NCBI GenBank assembly: GCA_023512835.1
Contig: CM042090.1
Span: 54,175,365-54,239,364 of the forward strand
DNA: 64,000 nucleotides
Source: Taxillus chinensis
Lineage: Eukaryota; Streptophyta; Magnoliopsida; Santalales; Loranthaceae
Direction of reading: 5' to 3'
This document shows, piece after piece, positions 32,877 through 44,600 of this stretch. The notes under the pieces are model-generated. The model ran no database searches. It saw nothing but the letters and a program-made list of their open reading frames with translations, and was not told the origin of the DNA. Made by a program: the position numbers and the translations under genes. The stretch's first letter is position 1. Each line of letters starts with the position of its first letter.

Positions 32877-35095
32877 TGCATCACTGCCATGCTTCTGATT
32901 ATAGGGGCCACTTTGGAGTTCAAAGAACAGTGGCCAAGATCAGGCAATGTGGGTTTTATTAGCCCACAATGGTTAGGGACACCTACACTTACATTAAGAC
33001 TTGTGATAGATGCCAAAGGGTAAACGGTTTATCCAGAAAGAATGAGATGCCCTTGACTAGTATTCTTCCATTTGAAATTTTTGACATATGGGGCATAGAT
33101 TTCATGGGGCCATTCCCCATTTTTGATGGTTACTCATACATTTTGTTGGCTGTAGATTATGTGTCCAAATGGGTGGAGCCAATACCAACAAAAGTCAATG
33201 ACGCGAGGGTGGTGACTAAATTCCTCTCAAGGAATATCTTTAGCCGCTTTGGGACACCATGTAATGACCCGTATTTTGGGATGTGAGGAGTTAATCAGTT
33301 TTGCCTTTTTAGGTGGAAATTGCTGGGTTTTAGGGAGTTTTCTTTCCACACACTTTGGCTTAATCATCTTGTATGTTGATGAGCAAGCAAGAGGCAAAGT
33401 TTGAGCCCAATAGGGAGTGCACATGAGAATGCACGTGAGAATGGCTTTTCACGTGCAGTGAGGTTTTTGCATGGGAGCCTTCCTGATGTTGTTCCAAGGC
33501 TTGTGGTGAAATTCTAGAGCATTTGCAGGTGCCCGTGAGAATGCACGTGAGAATGCTTTCTCACGTGCAGCCTCCATTACCTTTGTTTTGTTGTTCTGAT
33601 CCTCTTTTGCTAAAGGACCATGGTGAAATTATGAGTGCTTTGTCCTATGTGCTTGCAAAAAGGTTGTAGTCTGTAATCAAAACTACGTCGTTTTGATGCT
33701 GGGTTTTATTTAATCAAAACTACGTCGTTTTGGGGTTTGAGTTGTCTATATAAAGGGGTGAAGACTCCTTGTTCTAGGGTTAGGGTACTCTTCAACCACT
33801 GTAGTCGTCGTAGAGAGAGAGAGAGCTAAAGAGAGGAAAGGAAGGAGAGCTACTGGTTGCTGCCGGAGCGTCTTGCATGGGGAGGACGGCGTCTAGCGCG
33901 GGAACAAGGAGGATCTTCTTTAAGGTAGGGGTTCTGTCTTCTTGGACCTACTCCGGGGTTAGGCCCTGTGGTGAATGAACCGTTGGATATCGTTCTTGTT
34001 ATTATATTATTTATATGTAAATTCATATAGGTATGATCTCCTATATGGATGTTGGCCTTCAATGGCGTGTTGTTTGGATATATGTATATATGCCTGCCAA
34101 GTGTTTGAAATTATGCCTGTGAGGCTATGCACATTATGTGTTTAAGATTATGCCTGTGAGGCCACGCACGTCCAGTGTTTGAAATTATGCCTGTGAGGCT
34201 GTGCATATTATGTGTGAGATTATATCTGTGAGGCTGGGTTTGTGAGCCTGTGAATATATGCATGCTAAGTGTTCGATGTTATTCCTGTGTGACTAAGCAT
34301 ACTAAGTGTTTGATGTTATGCCTGTATGGCCATGTGTGCTGCGTGTTTGCTTGTACACCCGGTGGCTGTGGAAGCCCGGGGCGTGACACACCAAGGGATG
34401 AGAGGAGTCACTTTTGCAACAAGTTATTTGATAAGTTACTGATGAAGTATGGGGTGAACCATAGGAGGTCCTTAGCTTACCACCCACAAGCTAATGGACA
34501 GGCTAAGGTGTCCAACAGAGAAATCAAGACCATTTTAGAGAAAACTGTTGGAGGGAATAGGAAAGATTGGTCTCAAAGGCTTAATGAAGCCTTGTGGGCT
34601 TATAGGATTGCCTACAAAACCCCCATTGGGATGTCACCCTACAGAATACTTTATGGGAAGGCATGTCACTTGCCAGTGGAATTAGAACACAAGGCTCCAT
34701 GGGCCTTGATGAAGCTTAACTTTGATCTAGATGAGACTAAGGAACTGAGGCTGACGCAACTCATGGAGTTCGATGAGTTTCGAATGGAGGCCTATGAAAG
34801 TGCTAAGCTCTATAAAGAAAGAACCAAGAAATGGCATGATAGGCAATTAAACAATGAACCTTTAAACCTGGGACAGAAAGTACTTTTATTTAACACTAGG
34901 TTGAGGTTATTTCCCGGAAAATTAAGGTCCAAATGGATAGGGCCTTTTGTTATAACAGACAAGAAGCCATATGGGAGGTTTGAGCTCCAAGCTGAAGATG
35001 GCAATAAATTTTGGGTAGATGGAAATAGATTAAAACCATATTATGATCCAACTCAGAGGGATGTTGTTGATGCCCTCGCTCTTGCACCTTCATGA
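32877..35095 (+). pseudogene. Integrase of element C, split by a solo LTR
   Basis: The N-terminal part (32877-33259) has [29 protein letters not shown] and [10 protein letters not shown]. The coding sequence stops at FGTP, where the LTR at 33260-34388 lies, and resumes at 34394 with [12 protein letters not shown]. It continues through NGQAKVSNREIK and [15 protein letters not shown] to a stop at 35095. In NGQA the following residue is Lys, replacing the catalytic Glu seen in B ([12 protein letters not shown]), so the enzyme would be dead even without the LTR. Confidence 0.85.
33260..34388 (+). mobile_element. Solo LTR G (Tekay-like family) in integrase of C
   Basis: Starts TGTAATGACCCG and ends GGGGCGTGACA, flanked by perfect 5-bp CACCA (33255-33259, 34389-34393). 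U3 has two ACGTCG boxes, TATATAAA near 33752, and inverted repeats at 33431-33456 and 33543-33568. It is shorter than its relatives because the region between the first CCCGG tandem unit and the LTR end is missing. Confidence 0.9.
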
Positions 35096-35138
35096 TCGCA
35101 TCTCACAGTCTAGCTACAGACTTTAAATAAAGCGCTTG

Positions 35139-35154
35139 TTGGGAGGCAACCCAA
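35139..35154 (+). other. Conserved hairpin after integrase (element C)
   Basis: Same TTGGGAGGCAACCCAA motif, after AAATAAAGCGCTTG, as in B. Confidence 0.7.
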
Positions 35155-35584
35155 AGGTTTTGTTTTTTATTTAATATGTGTTTGTGTGAGCTAACCTTGG
35201 TGCAGGAAATCTTGTTTTGTCTTTACTAATTGCCTTGCAGGAAGAGCAAATTAATGGGCCTTGGACTTCTGGATTTATTTTTAAGGCCCAAGCCCTAGAG
35301 TAATGACCAAGTAAAGCCCAAAAGTGCTTGAAATTGAACCCAGACATATGCCTTGCAAGAAGAGAAGTTGATCTTCAATGCAAAACAAACTCACCACAAA
35401 ATTTTGGGCCAATTTGGGCCTGCATGTGCTAATGCACGTGATATGCCCATATGGCGTGCATATTATTTTGCTCTGAAATGTTGGTAGAAGGTATATATTG
35501 ATAAGAGGAGTAATAATGTCTTCTGCACGCAATATCCTAGCTGGCATTTAGAGGGAAAAAATGACAAAATACCATCTTTGGACA
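35155..35584 (+). other. Spacer between integrase and third ORF (element C)
   Basis: Homologous to the B spacer up to about 35580 (TTGGGCCTGCA, TAGCTGGCATTTAGAGGG). It then jumps to sequence equivalent to 24957 of B, so the TATA region and the first third of the third ORF (about 1 kb) are deleted. Confidence 0.65.
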
Positions 35585-37138
35585 CTAACCCCTTCCCCTC
35601 TCAGTGGATTTTGAGAGTGCTACAGCCTGCAGGAGCTTTGGGGGTGAGTCCTAGAGGAAATTGGGGGGATACCCCCTAAGCTGTACCACAGCCATCTAGG
35701 CACAGTGTTCATATGGAGAGGCCCACTGAATTTGCAAAGGACACCTCCGCCCCCATGGTTGAAAGGAAGCAAACCTTATTCAGGCTCACTGCAATGTATA
35801 TGCAATACAATTTGCACAATGAAGATATTTTTAAATTCTTTCAAGGTATAAGTGGCCAGGTGGTAAGTGAGGTAGAAGTTATTAACTGGGCATTTACCAA
35901 TGGACACATCAATAGTGCCCAGTTTGAAGAGTTAATGGCACTCGTCTCTCAAGACCAGCAGGCCACCTCTAGACCTACAGCAAGGGCATGAGAAGCCCTA
36001 GAGGCTCCTGCTGCTGCCTCCACTGAAGCATAGAGACAAGAAACTCAACATCTCAGAAAGGATCAAGCTAAGACAAAGCACGAGGTGGAGGAGCTGAAGA
36101 AAGATAACAAAGAAATCAAAGGTCTTCTAGGAAAAATTTGGAGAACCTTTAGCAGAAAGAAAAAGTCCGCAAGTTCTCCAATAGTGGAGATATCTGACGA
36201 GGACTCACCTCCAGCCCAGGAGGACTCGCCTCCAGCCTATGAGGGCTCCTACCATGCCCAAGCAAAGCAACGACAGCCAGAACCAGAGGCAAGGTACTCC
36301 CCAAATGAGCCTTATGTTGACCCTGCATATTCTCAGGCGATAGTGCCAGTTGTATACCCTATTTCATGGGGGACGGACATTCCAGTTGAGCCTTAAGACT
36401 TCCTTGAAGAGCCCTTTCATTTGAGAATTAATCCAGCTATATCCTCTGAGGAAGCTCAAGAGGAGTTTGAGCGCTTCATAGACCCTTCGGAGCTATAGGT
36501 TCACATTGTAAGGGACATGGACGTCTTCACATCCGACTTCCTCTGGTGGATCTCAGGTAATGAATTTTTATATATAGATGATGTAAATTTATTTTGCAGG
36601 ACCATGCGTTTTGTAGTGGAGGCTGAGCCTCAAAATTATCTGCTGGCCCAATACAAATCCATTATGCTGTGTGAATTATATGAGCACCCCTTGTCCGAAA
36701 GTGTTTTGCGTCAGCGCATAAATGGTGCGAATGAAGGCCACCGACCCTGGCGCATTGTGCATGAGGTATTACTCCCTATTCACATTGATCACCATTTTGT
36801 ATTAGTACATTTGGATTTGAGTGCATGGCATGCAGTGCTGTATGATCCAAGTCAAGGCCATGGGTTTGGAAGAAGGAAGCGGCACCTTGTTCATGGCCTT
36901 ATGAAAAGAATCAAAGACACAATGAAGAAAGAAGGGTTGCTGCAGGACAAATTACCTCTTATTCACCTCACTGAAATGGAATTCCCTCAACAGCCTGATC
37001 AGTTCAGCTGTGGGATTTTCGTTTGTTATTATTTGCTAGCTATCTTGCAGTAGAGAGATAGTTAGGCAGTACGCGGCGAGACTTCAGCTGATTTTGTGGC
37101 TCGTGTAAGGAGAATGGTGGCCCAGGTTATCTACTGTT
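35585..37138 (+). pseudogene. Third ORF, Ulp1-like protease (element C)
   Basis: Pieces 35713-35991, 36085-36396 and 36517-37053 follow element B throughout: FRLTAMYMQYNLHNEDIFKF, Lys-rich coiled coil, acidic linker, protease. The catalytic set is retained: His in DHHFVLVHLDL, Asp in VLYDPSQG, Gln in QQPDQFSCG and Cys in SCGIFVCYY. Several stops (for example about 35992, 36032, 36394 and 36498) and a TAG after AILQ break the frame. The N-terminal domain is deleted. The 3' end is interrupted by the solo LTR that starts at 37144. Confidence 0.72.
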
Positions 37139-37143
37139 ATAGC

Positions 37144-38664
37144 TGACCTTAAAAAATTGTGTCTATAGGTTTTGCAGCAAGTGCACTGGTCAAGTAACAA
37201 AATGGAGAATTAAGACTCCGGTTGTCGAACCCACAGGGAGGTAGCTAATGCTGTTAAGCAGCAAGCACTAAGCTAACAAGTTGATTTTATGTCTGGACAA
37301 TTGATTTTTGTTGTATAGATAGTTTGAACGAAAAATGATTAAATCGGAATGTTGGCAAGCTATTGGTATAGAGATTTCAGTGATTAAGGATCTAGGGTCA
37401 CAATGTTTACCACCCAATCGATTATACTAGTCTGATTATGGCCCTTGTTCTTGATTTATGTTCTAGTTCATGTTCATGTTGATTATCTCCTGTCTATCTT
37501 ACATTTGGTCCATGCTAAGATAGATTTAAGGCTTTTATCCCATTTAGTCCATGTGAATAAAAGTGATCAAGGTAGATAAACAATCTAATAGTTGTAGACT
37601 TGGTCCATCATGCAATATTAAATCTAATTCACTAGTGTTCCACCCTAGACAAGGGCTAAGATTACCTAATTATGCATAAACTAGGCATTTCCATACAAGC
37701 AAGTTAATTAAACAAGAACTAAATTCTATTTTATTGAACAACCATAAACAAACTGAATACAATTTATTGGGGGCTACATTGCTCCCCTAGACTAACAAAA
37801 CTACTCCATAATCATGACAAAAGCAATAACAATTACAAGAAAGAACATGATTACAGTACCAGGACAATAAAGGAAGACCCCAAAATGAACCAGAACTCCA
37901 GCCTCCAAAGACTTCGGCGCCTGCTGCCCAAAATTACTCCTTGCCAAGGACAATCCGATCTTTTAGCAATGGCTATAGCTCTTTTTGAGAACTCAGATCA
38001 GATTCTCTCCCTCAAGATGATTTACAATGCCTCTAAAGACCCCTATTTATAGGATTTAGTGGGCCAAATTAGGGTTACAAAAGGTGTGCCCTAATTATAA
38101 ATGTGGTCGTAGCCAAAACGACGTCGTTTTGGTTAATGACACTATTCAACGTTCTAGGCTCAATAACACGCAAACTACACCAAATTTGACCCCAGTTCTT
38201 TAGAGGAAAATGATTAAAACAACAAAAAACATCATTTGGAGCTCAAAAATGCCTGCACGCGAGAATGCACATGAGAAGACCCTTTTCACGTGTAGCTCCA
38301 AATCATCCCAAATTTGCTCCAAAGCTTCCTCTTGAGTTGTAGAAGGCATCTAAGCAATAAAATCCTTGCATGTGAGAATGCACGTGAGAAAGCCTTTTCA
38401 TGTGCACCTTGATTTTGCCTTCATTTTGTTTCCATCTTCTTCCTATAGCTTCCTCTTGAGTGTATGAAGTGATCTAGCCAAGGTATGTGGGAAAAGGTTG
38501 CTCTAAAACCTGCCAAAAACACTCAAAAAGTACCACTATACACTAAACAGGGTCTTCCTAGGGGTTAGAGCAAATATGTGTAAAATATCATGCAAATAGG
38601 TACAAAACATACTCTAAAACACCCTAAATAAGGCCTAGGATAACGGCATAAATGCACGTTATCA
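37144..38664 (-). mobile_element. Reversed solo LTR (Athila-like) at the third-ORF end of C
   Basis: On the minus strand it begins TGATAACGTGCATTTATGCC (38664 leftward) and ends AAGGTCA at 37144. Perfect 5-bp duplications ATAGC flank it (37139-37143, 38665-38669). It is related to the 3' LTR of B and contains AAAACGACGTCGTTTT near 38115 and inverted repeats near 38254-38282 and 38380-38405. Confidence 0.9.
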
Positions 38665-38669
38665 ATAGC

Positions 38670-39035
38670 TTACCTGCCGATAGGTAAGGATCTTCCTAAT
38701 CTCTTTTCCCTATTCCATGCCATGAGGACATAGCATACTTTAAGTGTGGTGTGGGGGGTGCCTTGCGCCACTTATTTGTCCATTATGTTGTGTGATTGCA
38801 TGTTTTGTTTTTGGTTTTTGTTTTAGGTTTGTTTGTTAGTGTCATTTTTATTTTGTGTGATTGTTTGAGTTGCTTGATTTTGTGATTTGCTTGTGGAGAG
38901 GCATGGATACTAGGTATGCAATTTTGGCTTACATTTTAAAAAACATTTATGTCATCTTCGTATCATGTTGTGATTAGGGTGTTAAGGTAGTTAAGGTGTG
39001 TTACGATTTGGTTTAATCAAGTCTTTACTTCTATT
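38670..39035 (+). other. 3' UTR of element C, truncated
   Basis: Aligns with the B and H 3' UTRs (CATGCCATGAGGACATAGCAT, TTAAGTGTGGTG) and stops at about 39035, where element D LTR sequence begins. No polypurine tract or 3' LTR of C follows. Confidence 0.7.
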
Positions 39036-40745
39036 TATGCCCTAGGAAGATGCTCTGCATATACATGCGGTTTTAAGCTATTTTGGCAGATTTTGGAGCT
39101 CAGTTTTGATATAGTAGATGGCCTCAAACAATTGGCGTGCAAGAACAAAAGTTTCTTAGAATGAGGTCCTCTATCTACCACAGAAATTTCAGAGCATTTG
39201 GAGCTGCACGTGAATTCACCCATTTCACGTGCAAGCATATTTTTGCTTCTCAGACCTCTACAAGATGCAAGGAGGCTTGGGGTAAAGTTTGAGTGCATTT
39301 GGAGCTGCACGCCAATTTGGGAATTGGCGTTCAAATTGGCGCAGAGGCATATTTTTGCATGGTTACCTTAGTTTTGTTATTCTAATCATCTTTTCCCAAA
39401 GGACCATGTTGGAATTATGGATATTTTGGTGTGTATGGATGTGGGAAGGTCAAAGCTTGTACCATCAAAACTACGTCGTTTTGATGCTGGGATTCACTTA
39501 ATCAAAACTACGTCGTTTTGATGTTGTGTTGTCTATATAAGGAGGAGAAGCCCCTCTGTTTTAGGTTTAGGGTTTGTTGCTCCACCAGCCGTCGTAGAGA
39601 GAGAGAGAGAGAGAGAGAGGGAAGGAGTGCTCCTGGTTGCTGCCGGGCGTCTTGCGTGGGAACAGAATATCGCTGTGTTGTTGCATTTTACTTGAGGTAG
39701 GGGTTCTGTTCTTGCTAATCCCTCTCTGTCCTAGGGTTCTTAGGTAGAATTCGGTCTATACTTGCTATTATATATATATATATAAATCCATATAGGTGTG
39801 ATATCCTATATGGATGTTGGCCTTCAATGGCATTTTGGTGTGAATCTGTTGTTGGGCGGTCAGTGCATGTTACATGTTTGATGAAATGCATGTGTGACTA
39901 TTGTTCTGTGTATATGCCTAATATATGTTTAATAATATGCCTGTGTGGCTGGACTTGTGATTTGGTGTATGTATGCATGCTGGGTGTTTGTTCTATTGCC
40001 TGAATGGCTCGGTTGTGCACTTGTGAACGGGTGCACACCAAGTGTTTGGTTTTATGCTTGAGTGACCATGGTGTGTGTTGTGTGCATGACTGTGGTATCT
40101 GGCCTGAAGAGGCAGTTAAATTACTTTGCCTGAGCGGCGGTTGAACCAGTGGCCTGAAGAGGCGGTTAAACTACTTTGCCTGAGAGGCGGTTAAATCAGT
40201 GGCCTGAAGAGGCGGTTAAATTACTTGCTTGAGATGTGGTTTGTTAGCCAGGTGTGGGCAGGGTGAGGTTACGCCCGCTTGTGTGGAATATTTTATTTTT
40301 TCCTAATACTGCCACGTCACTACACCTGTGCACATGCATGTAGCCGCTAGGAACATGGGAAGGGTTGGGGAGACTTGATCCCTACTAAGCTGTGGTTGCT
40401 TACCCCTCCTACTGTGTTTGCTTGTTTTCTAGGGACATACAGGCGTTAGGTGGATACACCAAGGTGGAAGACCATCTTCATTTTATTGTTCACTTCAGTA
40501 ATGTAATTTCATAATTTATGTAACCCTAGGGGGGAAATGTACTAAGGGATTGAATTGTAGTAAGGAACATGATTGGTTTGTGAACCTTTGATGTTTGAAA
40601 TTAAATAAAGATGTGGCATGTTTGATTTATTGTAATTGTTAGTCTTGTTTGTGTGGCATCCAGTAATCCAACCCCGTTGCCCTCCGTGTGGGTGAATAGG
40701 GAGTCACGTACCGGTTTCCCCGAGTCGGAAATCCGGGGCGTGACA
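39036..40745 (+). repeat. 5' LTR of element D, 5'-truncated
   Basis: Collinear with 57080-58836. It lacks the first ~105 bp and has a 42-bp deletion near 39658 between GCGTGGGA repeats. U3 has two ACGTCG boxes (about 39466-39519), a TATATAA at about 39533 and an AG-repeat leader (39596-39620). A 50-bp GGCCTGAAGAGGCGG repeat lies at 40097-40225. Confidence 0.85.
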
Positions 40746-40748
40746 ATA

Positions 40749-40760
40749 TGGTATCAGAGC
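40749..40760 (+). other. Primer binding site of element D
   Basis: TGGTATCAGAGC, the standard initiator tRNA-Met site, three bases after the LTR end (40745). Confidence 0.92.
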
Positions 40761-41165
40761 ATGGTCTAGTTGGCCTAAGGTAGTGAGCGGACCTGGTTAT
40801 CCTAAGTCCTTTGGAGGAGCCTGGAGGGACATGCCTGATCAACATGGTCCTCTTTGAGCCTCCAAGGTGTACTTAGGGTAGTCCAGTCTTGTGGTAGGAT
40901 TTGCATGCATTGGCATTAGGGCACTAGTTGTATTTGCTGTGAATGTGTGCTAAACTGTGGAAATTGTGGATAAGATAATATGATTAAGTGTGAAATGTGC
41001 AACTCTGATTTGTTTGGCAATGCGTACCGAACTGTGAAATGTGATTGATACAATGTATGTGTGTAATGTCATGTGATAGTGGAATTGATCAGTGGGGTAG
41101 AGGTAGTGATGCGATAGATTATAAATTCGTTTTGACGTTTGTGCTTCTTACTTCGTGTAGTAAGA

Positions 41166-42456
41166 ATGCCGCCGAGGAGAGAGACACGTGCGTCCGGGGC
41201 AGTGGCTGATGAGTCATCTACCCATGAGGGTCTGGGTGCGGGACAGTCCGTTGGAGGGCATGCGTTGTTGCTGGCACAGCTACGAGAAGGCATCTGGCTG
41301 GAAGTACGAGAGCTACGGGAGGGACTCCGGCAGGAGGTTTGGGAGGAGGTGCGCCGTGAGATGGCAGCACAGCAGGTGATGCCACCACCACTACCAGTAG
41401 GGGAGCTGCCTCGTGAGCGTGAGAGTTCGCTGGGTGGTGTACCGACTCGTGCAGAGGATGACGTGGTGACACGGTTCCGAAAGGAACAACCTCCACGATT
41501 CAAGGGGGAAGGTGATCCCGTGGTAGCTGAGCAGTGGTTGAGGCATATCGAGCATGTGTTCTCCTTTCTCCTGCCCCAGGAGGAGGATAAGGTGCGACTG
41601 GCCATTCGGCAGCTGGAGGGGGATGCTTTGGAGTGGTGTACGAGTGTCGCGGGGAGCCGTGCGGTGCAACTCATGCTTTGGGAGGAGTTCTTGCAACTCT
41701 TCCATGATGAGTTCTTCCCGAAATCAGTGAGATGGCAGAAGAGGGAGGAATTTGGCAGCCTGAAGCAGGGATCCAGGATGGTACCTGAGTATGAGCGGGA
41801 GTTCCAGAGCTTGAGTAGGTTTGCTCCTGAGACTGTGGCAAGGGAGGACCTGAAGGCCCACAAGTTCACTTTGGGCCTTAGGCCAGACCTTAGGCAGAGG
41901 GTGGCAATTCTACGCTTGAGGACCTATGCTGAGGTTGTGGAGACGGCCCGTATAGCCGAGAGAGAGCTGGATGATGGGAGGCACGCCCATCAGGGTCGCC
42001 AGTTGCAGAGTGGGCCTGATCGAGATGCAGGGCCCAAGAGGCTCAAGACGGAGGAGAGGGATAGCAGTTCTTTTCGCAGTCGGGGTCAGACACCTGTGAA
42101 CCCTGGGAGGTCCACTTTTGGCGGTGGAAGACAGGGTGGTCCATCTGGGGGTCTACCTAGCAGTTTTCACTGTTGTGGAGAGCAGGGTCACTTCAAGGGG
42201 GAGTGCCCCAAGAAGGACTGGCGATGCAACAACTGTAGACGGGAGGGCCATTTGCGCCGGGTTTACAAGAGTGGCAACAGGCGAGCGGGGGGCGTGGCAT
42301 CCAGCGTGAGGAGTGATGCTAGCTTCCGTGCACTAGCTGAGAGACCAGCTCGTCAGTGGTAGGCCAGCCAGGCAGGATCCAGTCAGACCCGACCTCAAGG
42401 GAGGCCAGAGCGACAACAGGCTGATGCTAGAGGAAGTCAGGGCGGGAGCCGCCCAG
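41166..42456 (+). pseudogene. gag of element D (5' part, before nested E)
   Basis: ATG at 41166 starts MPPRRETRASG. Capsid homology follows: FRKEQPPRFKGEGDPVVAEQWL, W-less RQLEGDALEWC, WEEFLQLFHDEFFPKSVR, EREFQSLSRFAPE and HKFTLGLRPDLRQRV. A zinc-knuckle pair near 42170-42265 is damaged: the first Cys of one knuckle is lost and the last Cys of the other is Tyr. A TAG at 42360-42362 ends the otherwise open 399-codon frame. Gag then continues to 42456, where E is inserted; the remainder is at 51466-51487 and 53155 onward. Confidence 0.85.
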
Positions 42457-44169
42457 TGTAAGGACCCATACCTTGAGTTAGTCAGTTTTGCCTCCTGAGT
42501 AGAGTTTTTCTAGATTTTGACCTAGTAAATGGACTCCAATGAATTCACGTGCAAAAGGAAAGATGCTTAGAATGATGTCCTCTATCTACCACGAAGTTTC
42601 AGGCCAAATGGACATGTATGTGAGGTGCACGTGATATGGGTCCAATTCACGTGCAAGTGTGGTTGTCTTCTAAATGATGCAAGGAGGCTAGGGGTGAAGT
42701 TTGAGAGCATTTGGAGTTGCACATGAATTGGGGAATTCACGTGCAAATTGGCGTGCAGGCATATTTTTGCATGGTTCCCTTGGTTTTGACATTCTAAGGA
42801 ACTTTCTCCAAAGGACCATGTTGAAATTCTGAGTATTTTGGCCTATATGGGTGCGGAAAGGTGCTAACTTGTGTGATCAAAACTACGTCGTTTTGATCCT
42901 GGGTTTCACTTAATCAAAACTACGTCGTTTTGATAGTGGGAGGCCTATATAAGGATGAGGAGACTCCTTGTTCTAGGGTTAGGGGTTTTTCAGCCATTGC
43001 AGCCGTCGTGGAGAGAGAGAGAGCTAGAGAGAGGGAAAGGGGGAGAACTGCTGGTTGCTGCCAGAGCATCTTGCGTGGGGAGGACGGCATCTAACGCGGG
43101 AGCAAGGAGGATCTTCTTTAAGGTAGGGATTCTGTTTTCTTATACCTGATCCGGGGTTAGGCCCTGTGGTGAAGTACCCGTTGGATATTGTCCTTGTTAT
43201 CATACTATTTATATGTAAATTCATATAGGTGTGATCTCCTATATGAATGTTGGCCTTCAATGGCGTTGTTTGGATATATGTATATATGCCTGCCAAGTGT
43301 TTGACATAATGCCTGTGAGGCTGTGCATGTTATGTGTTTGAGGTAATGCCTGTGAGGCTGTGCATGTTATGTGTTTGAAATTATGCCTGTGAAGCTGTGC
43401 ATATTATGTGTGAGATTATATCTGTGTGGCTGGGTTTATGAGTGGTGAATATATGCATGCTAAGTGTTCGATGTTATTCCTGTGTGACTAAGCATACTAA
43501 GTGTTTGATGTTATGCCTGTATGGCCATGTGTGCTGCGTGTTTGCTTGTACACCCGGTGGCTGTGGAAGCCCGGGACTGTTTTGTGGAACCCGCTGGCTG
43601 TGGAAGCCCGGGACTGTTTTGTGGAACCCGGTGGCTGTGGAAGCCCGGGACTGTTTTGTGGAACCCGGTGGCTGTGGAAGCCCGGGAGTGTTTATGTACC
43701 AGCCCATGTATGATTGTGTTTGCTGTTATAGCCTGTAACTATATCTGGTGGAATGATTGTATCACGACACAGCACTTGTACACAAGGCATGTAGATATTA
43801 GGTGCATGGGATGGGTTGGGGAGACATGATCCCTACTGAGCTGTGGTTGCTCACCCCTCCTACCATGTTGTTTTCTTTACAGGAACCTACAGGCGTTAGG
43901 TGGGACCCCAAGGTGGAAGACCTTATTTATTTAATTGTTTATGTTATTATGGGAACTGATGTAACCCCAATGGGGATGGATTGAAAAGAAGACTTTGTAT
44001 TAAAGACTGATTTGGTTTGTGGACTACTTGATGGACTTTATTTTTCTTGAATGTGTTGTGAATGTTTAAAATGTTCAGTTCTTGGTTTGTATCCTAACCC
44101 CTTTGCCCTCCGTGTGGGTAAAGGGGAGTCACGTACCGGTTTCCTCGGGTTGGAAATCCGGGCGTGACA
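42457..44169 (+). repeat. 5' LTR of element E
   Basis: TGTAAGGACCC to GGCGTGACA. U3 has inverted repeats (for example 42719-42744), two ACGTCG boxes (about 42884-42934), TATATAA at about 42947, TAGGGTTAGGG and an AG run at 43013-43035. R/U5 holds degenerate GCCTGTGAGGCT repeats (43309-43420) and four 37-bp CCCGGTGGCTGTGGAAGCC units (43552-43690). Confidence 0.9.
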
Positions 44170-44172
44170 ATA

Positions 44173-44183
44173 TGGTATCGAGC
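44173..44183 (+). other. Primer binding site of element E, one base short
   Basis: TGGTATCGAGC; the A of the standard TGGTATCAGAGC is missing. It is either a real deletion or a consensus error. Confidence 0.75.
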
Positions 44184-44600
44184 ATGGTCTAGTTGGCCTA
44201 GGGTAGTGGGCGGACTTGGTTATCTTGAGTCCTTTGGAGGAGCCTGGAGGGACATGCCTGATCAACATGGTCCTCTTTGAGCCTCCAAGGTGTACTTAGG
44301 GTAGTCCAGTCTTGTGGTAGGATTTGCATGCATTGGCATTAGGGCACTAGTTGCATTTGTTGTCATGTGTGAAGGATGTGCATAACATGATCATGTGTGA
44401 GTTGTGCAACTCTGAATATTCTTGGAATGCCTTGGGTATGACTACAATGTGGACTGTCTTTGTGTGCAATATTGGTTGATGCAATGGTTAAAATGTGTGT
44501 AATGCCATGTACGGCTTGACTTGATAATGAGGTAGAGGTAGTCAACTTGTTAGTAGTCAAACGTGTTCGACGTTTGTGCATCTTACTTCATGTAGTAAGA

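Larger units (their letters stand above)
30178..39035 (+). mobile_element. Element C: Athila-like element, truncated at both ends, with two nested solo LTRs
   Basis: Order: end of gag, protease, RT, RNase H, integrase, hairpin, spacer, third ORF, 3' UTR. Its upstream part is cut by the CACTA terminus and its 3' end by element D. Solo LTRs lie in integrase (33260-34388) and at the third-ORF end (37144-38664). It is the sister of B and H. Confidence 0.85.

Noticed and set aside
40749..40760. tRNA-like signal
   Set aside because: It is a 12-nt primer binding site, complementary to the initiator tRNA end, not a tRNA gene.
41069..41869. 266-codon minus-strand frame opposite D gag, and similar ones opposite E gag
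   Set aside because: Antisense shadows of gag, with no independent domain or start context.
43474..43829. Overlapping ORFs in the E and F LTRs with repeated Gly/Trp/Pro motifs
   Set aside because: They translate the CCCGGTGGCTGTGGAAGCC tandem units in several frames. Not conserved as protein.
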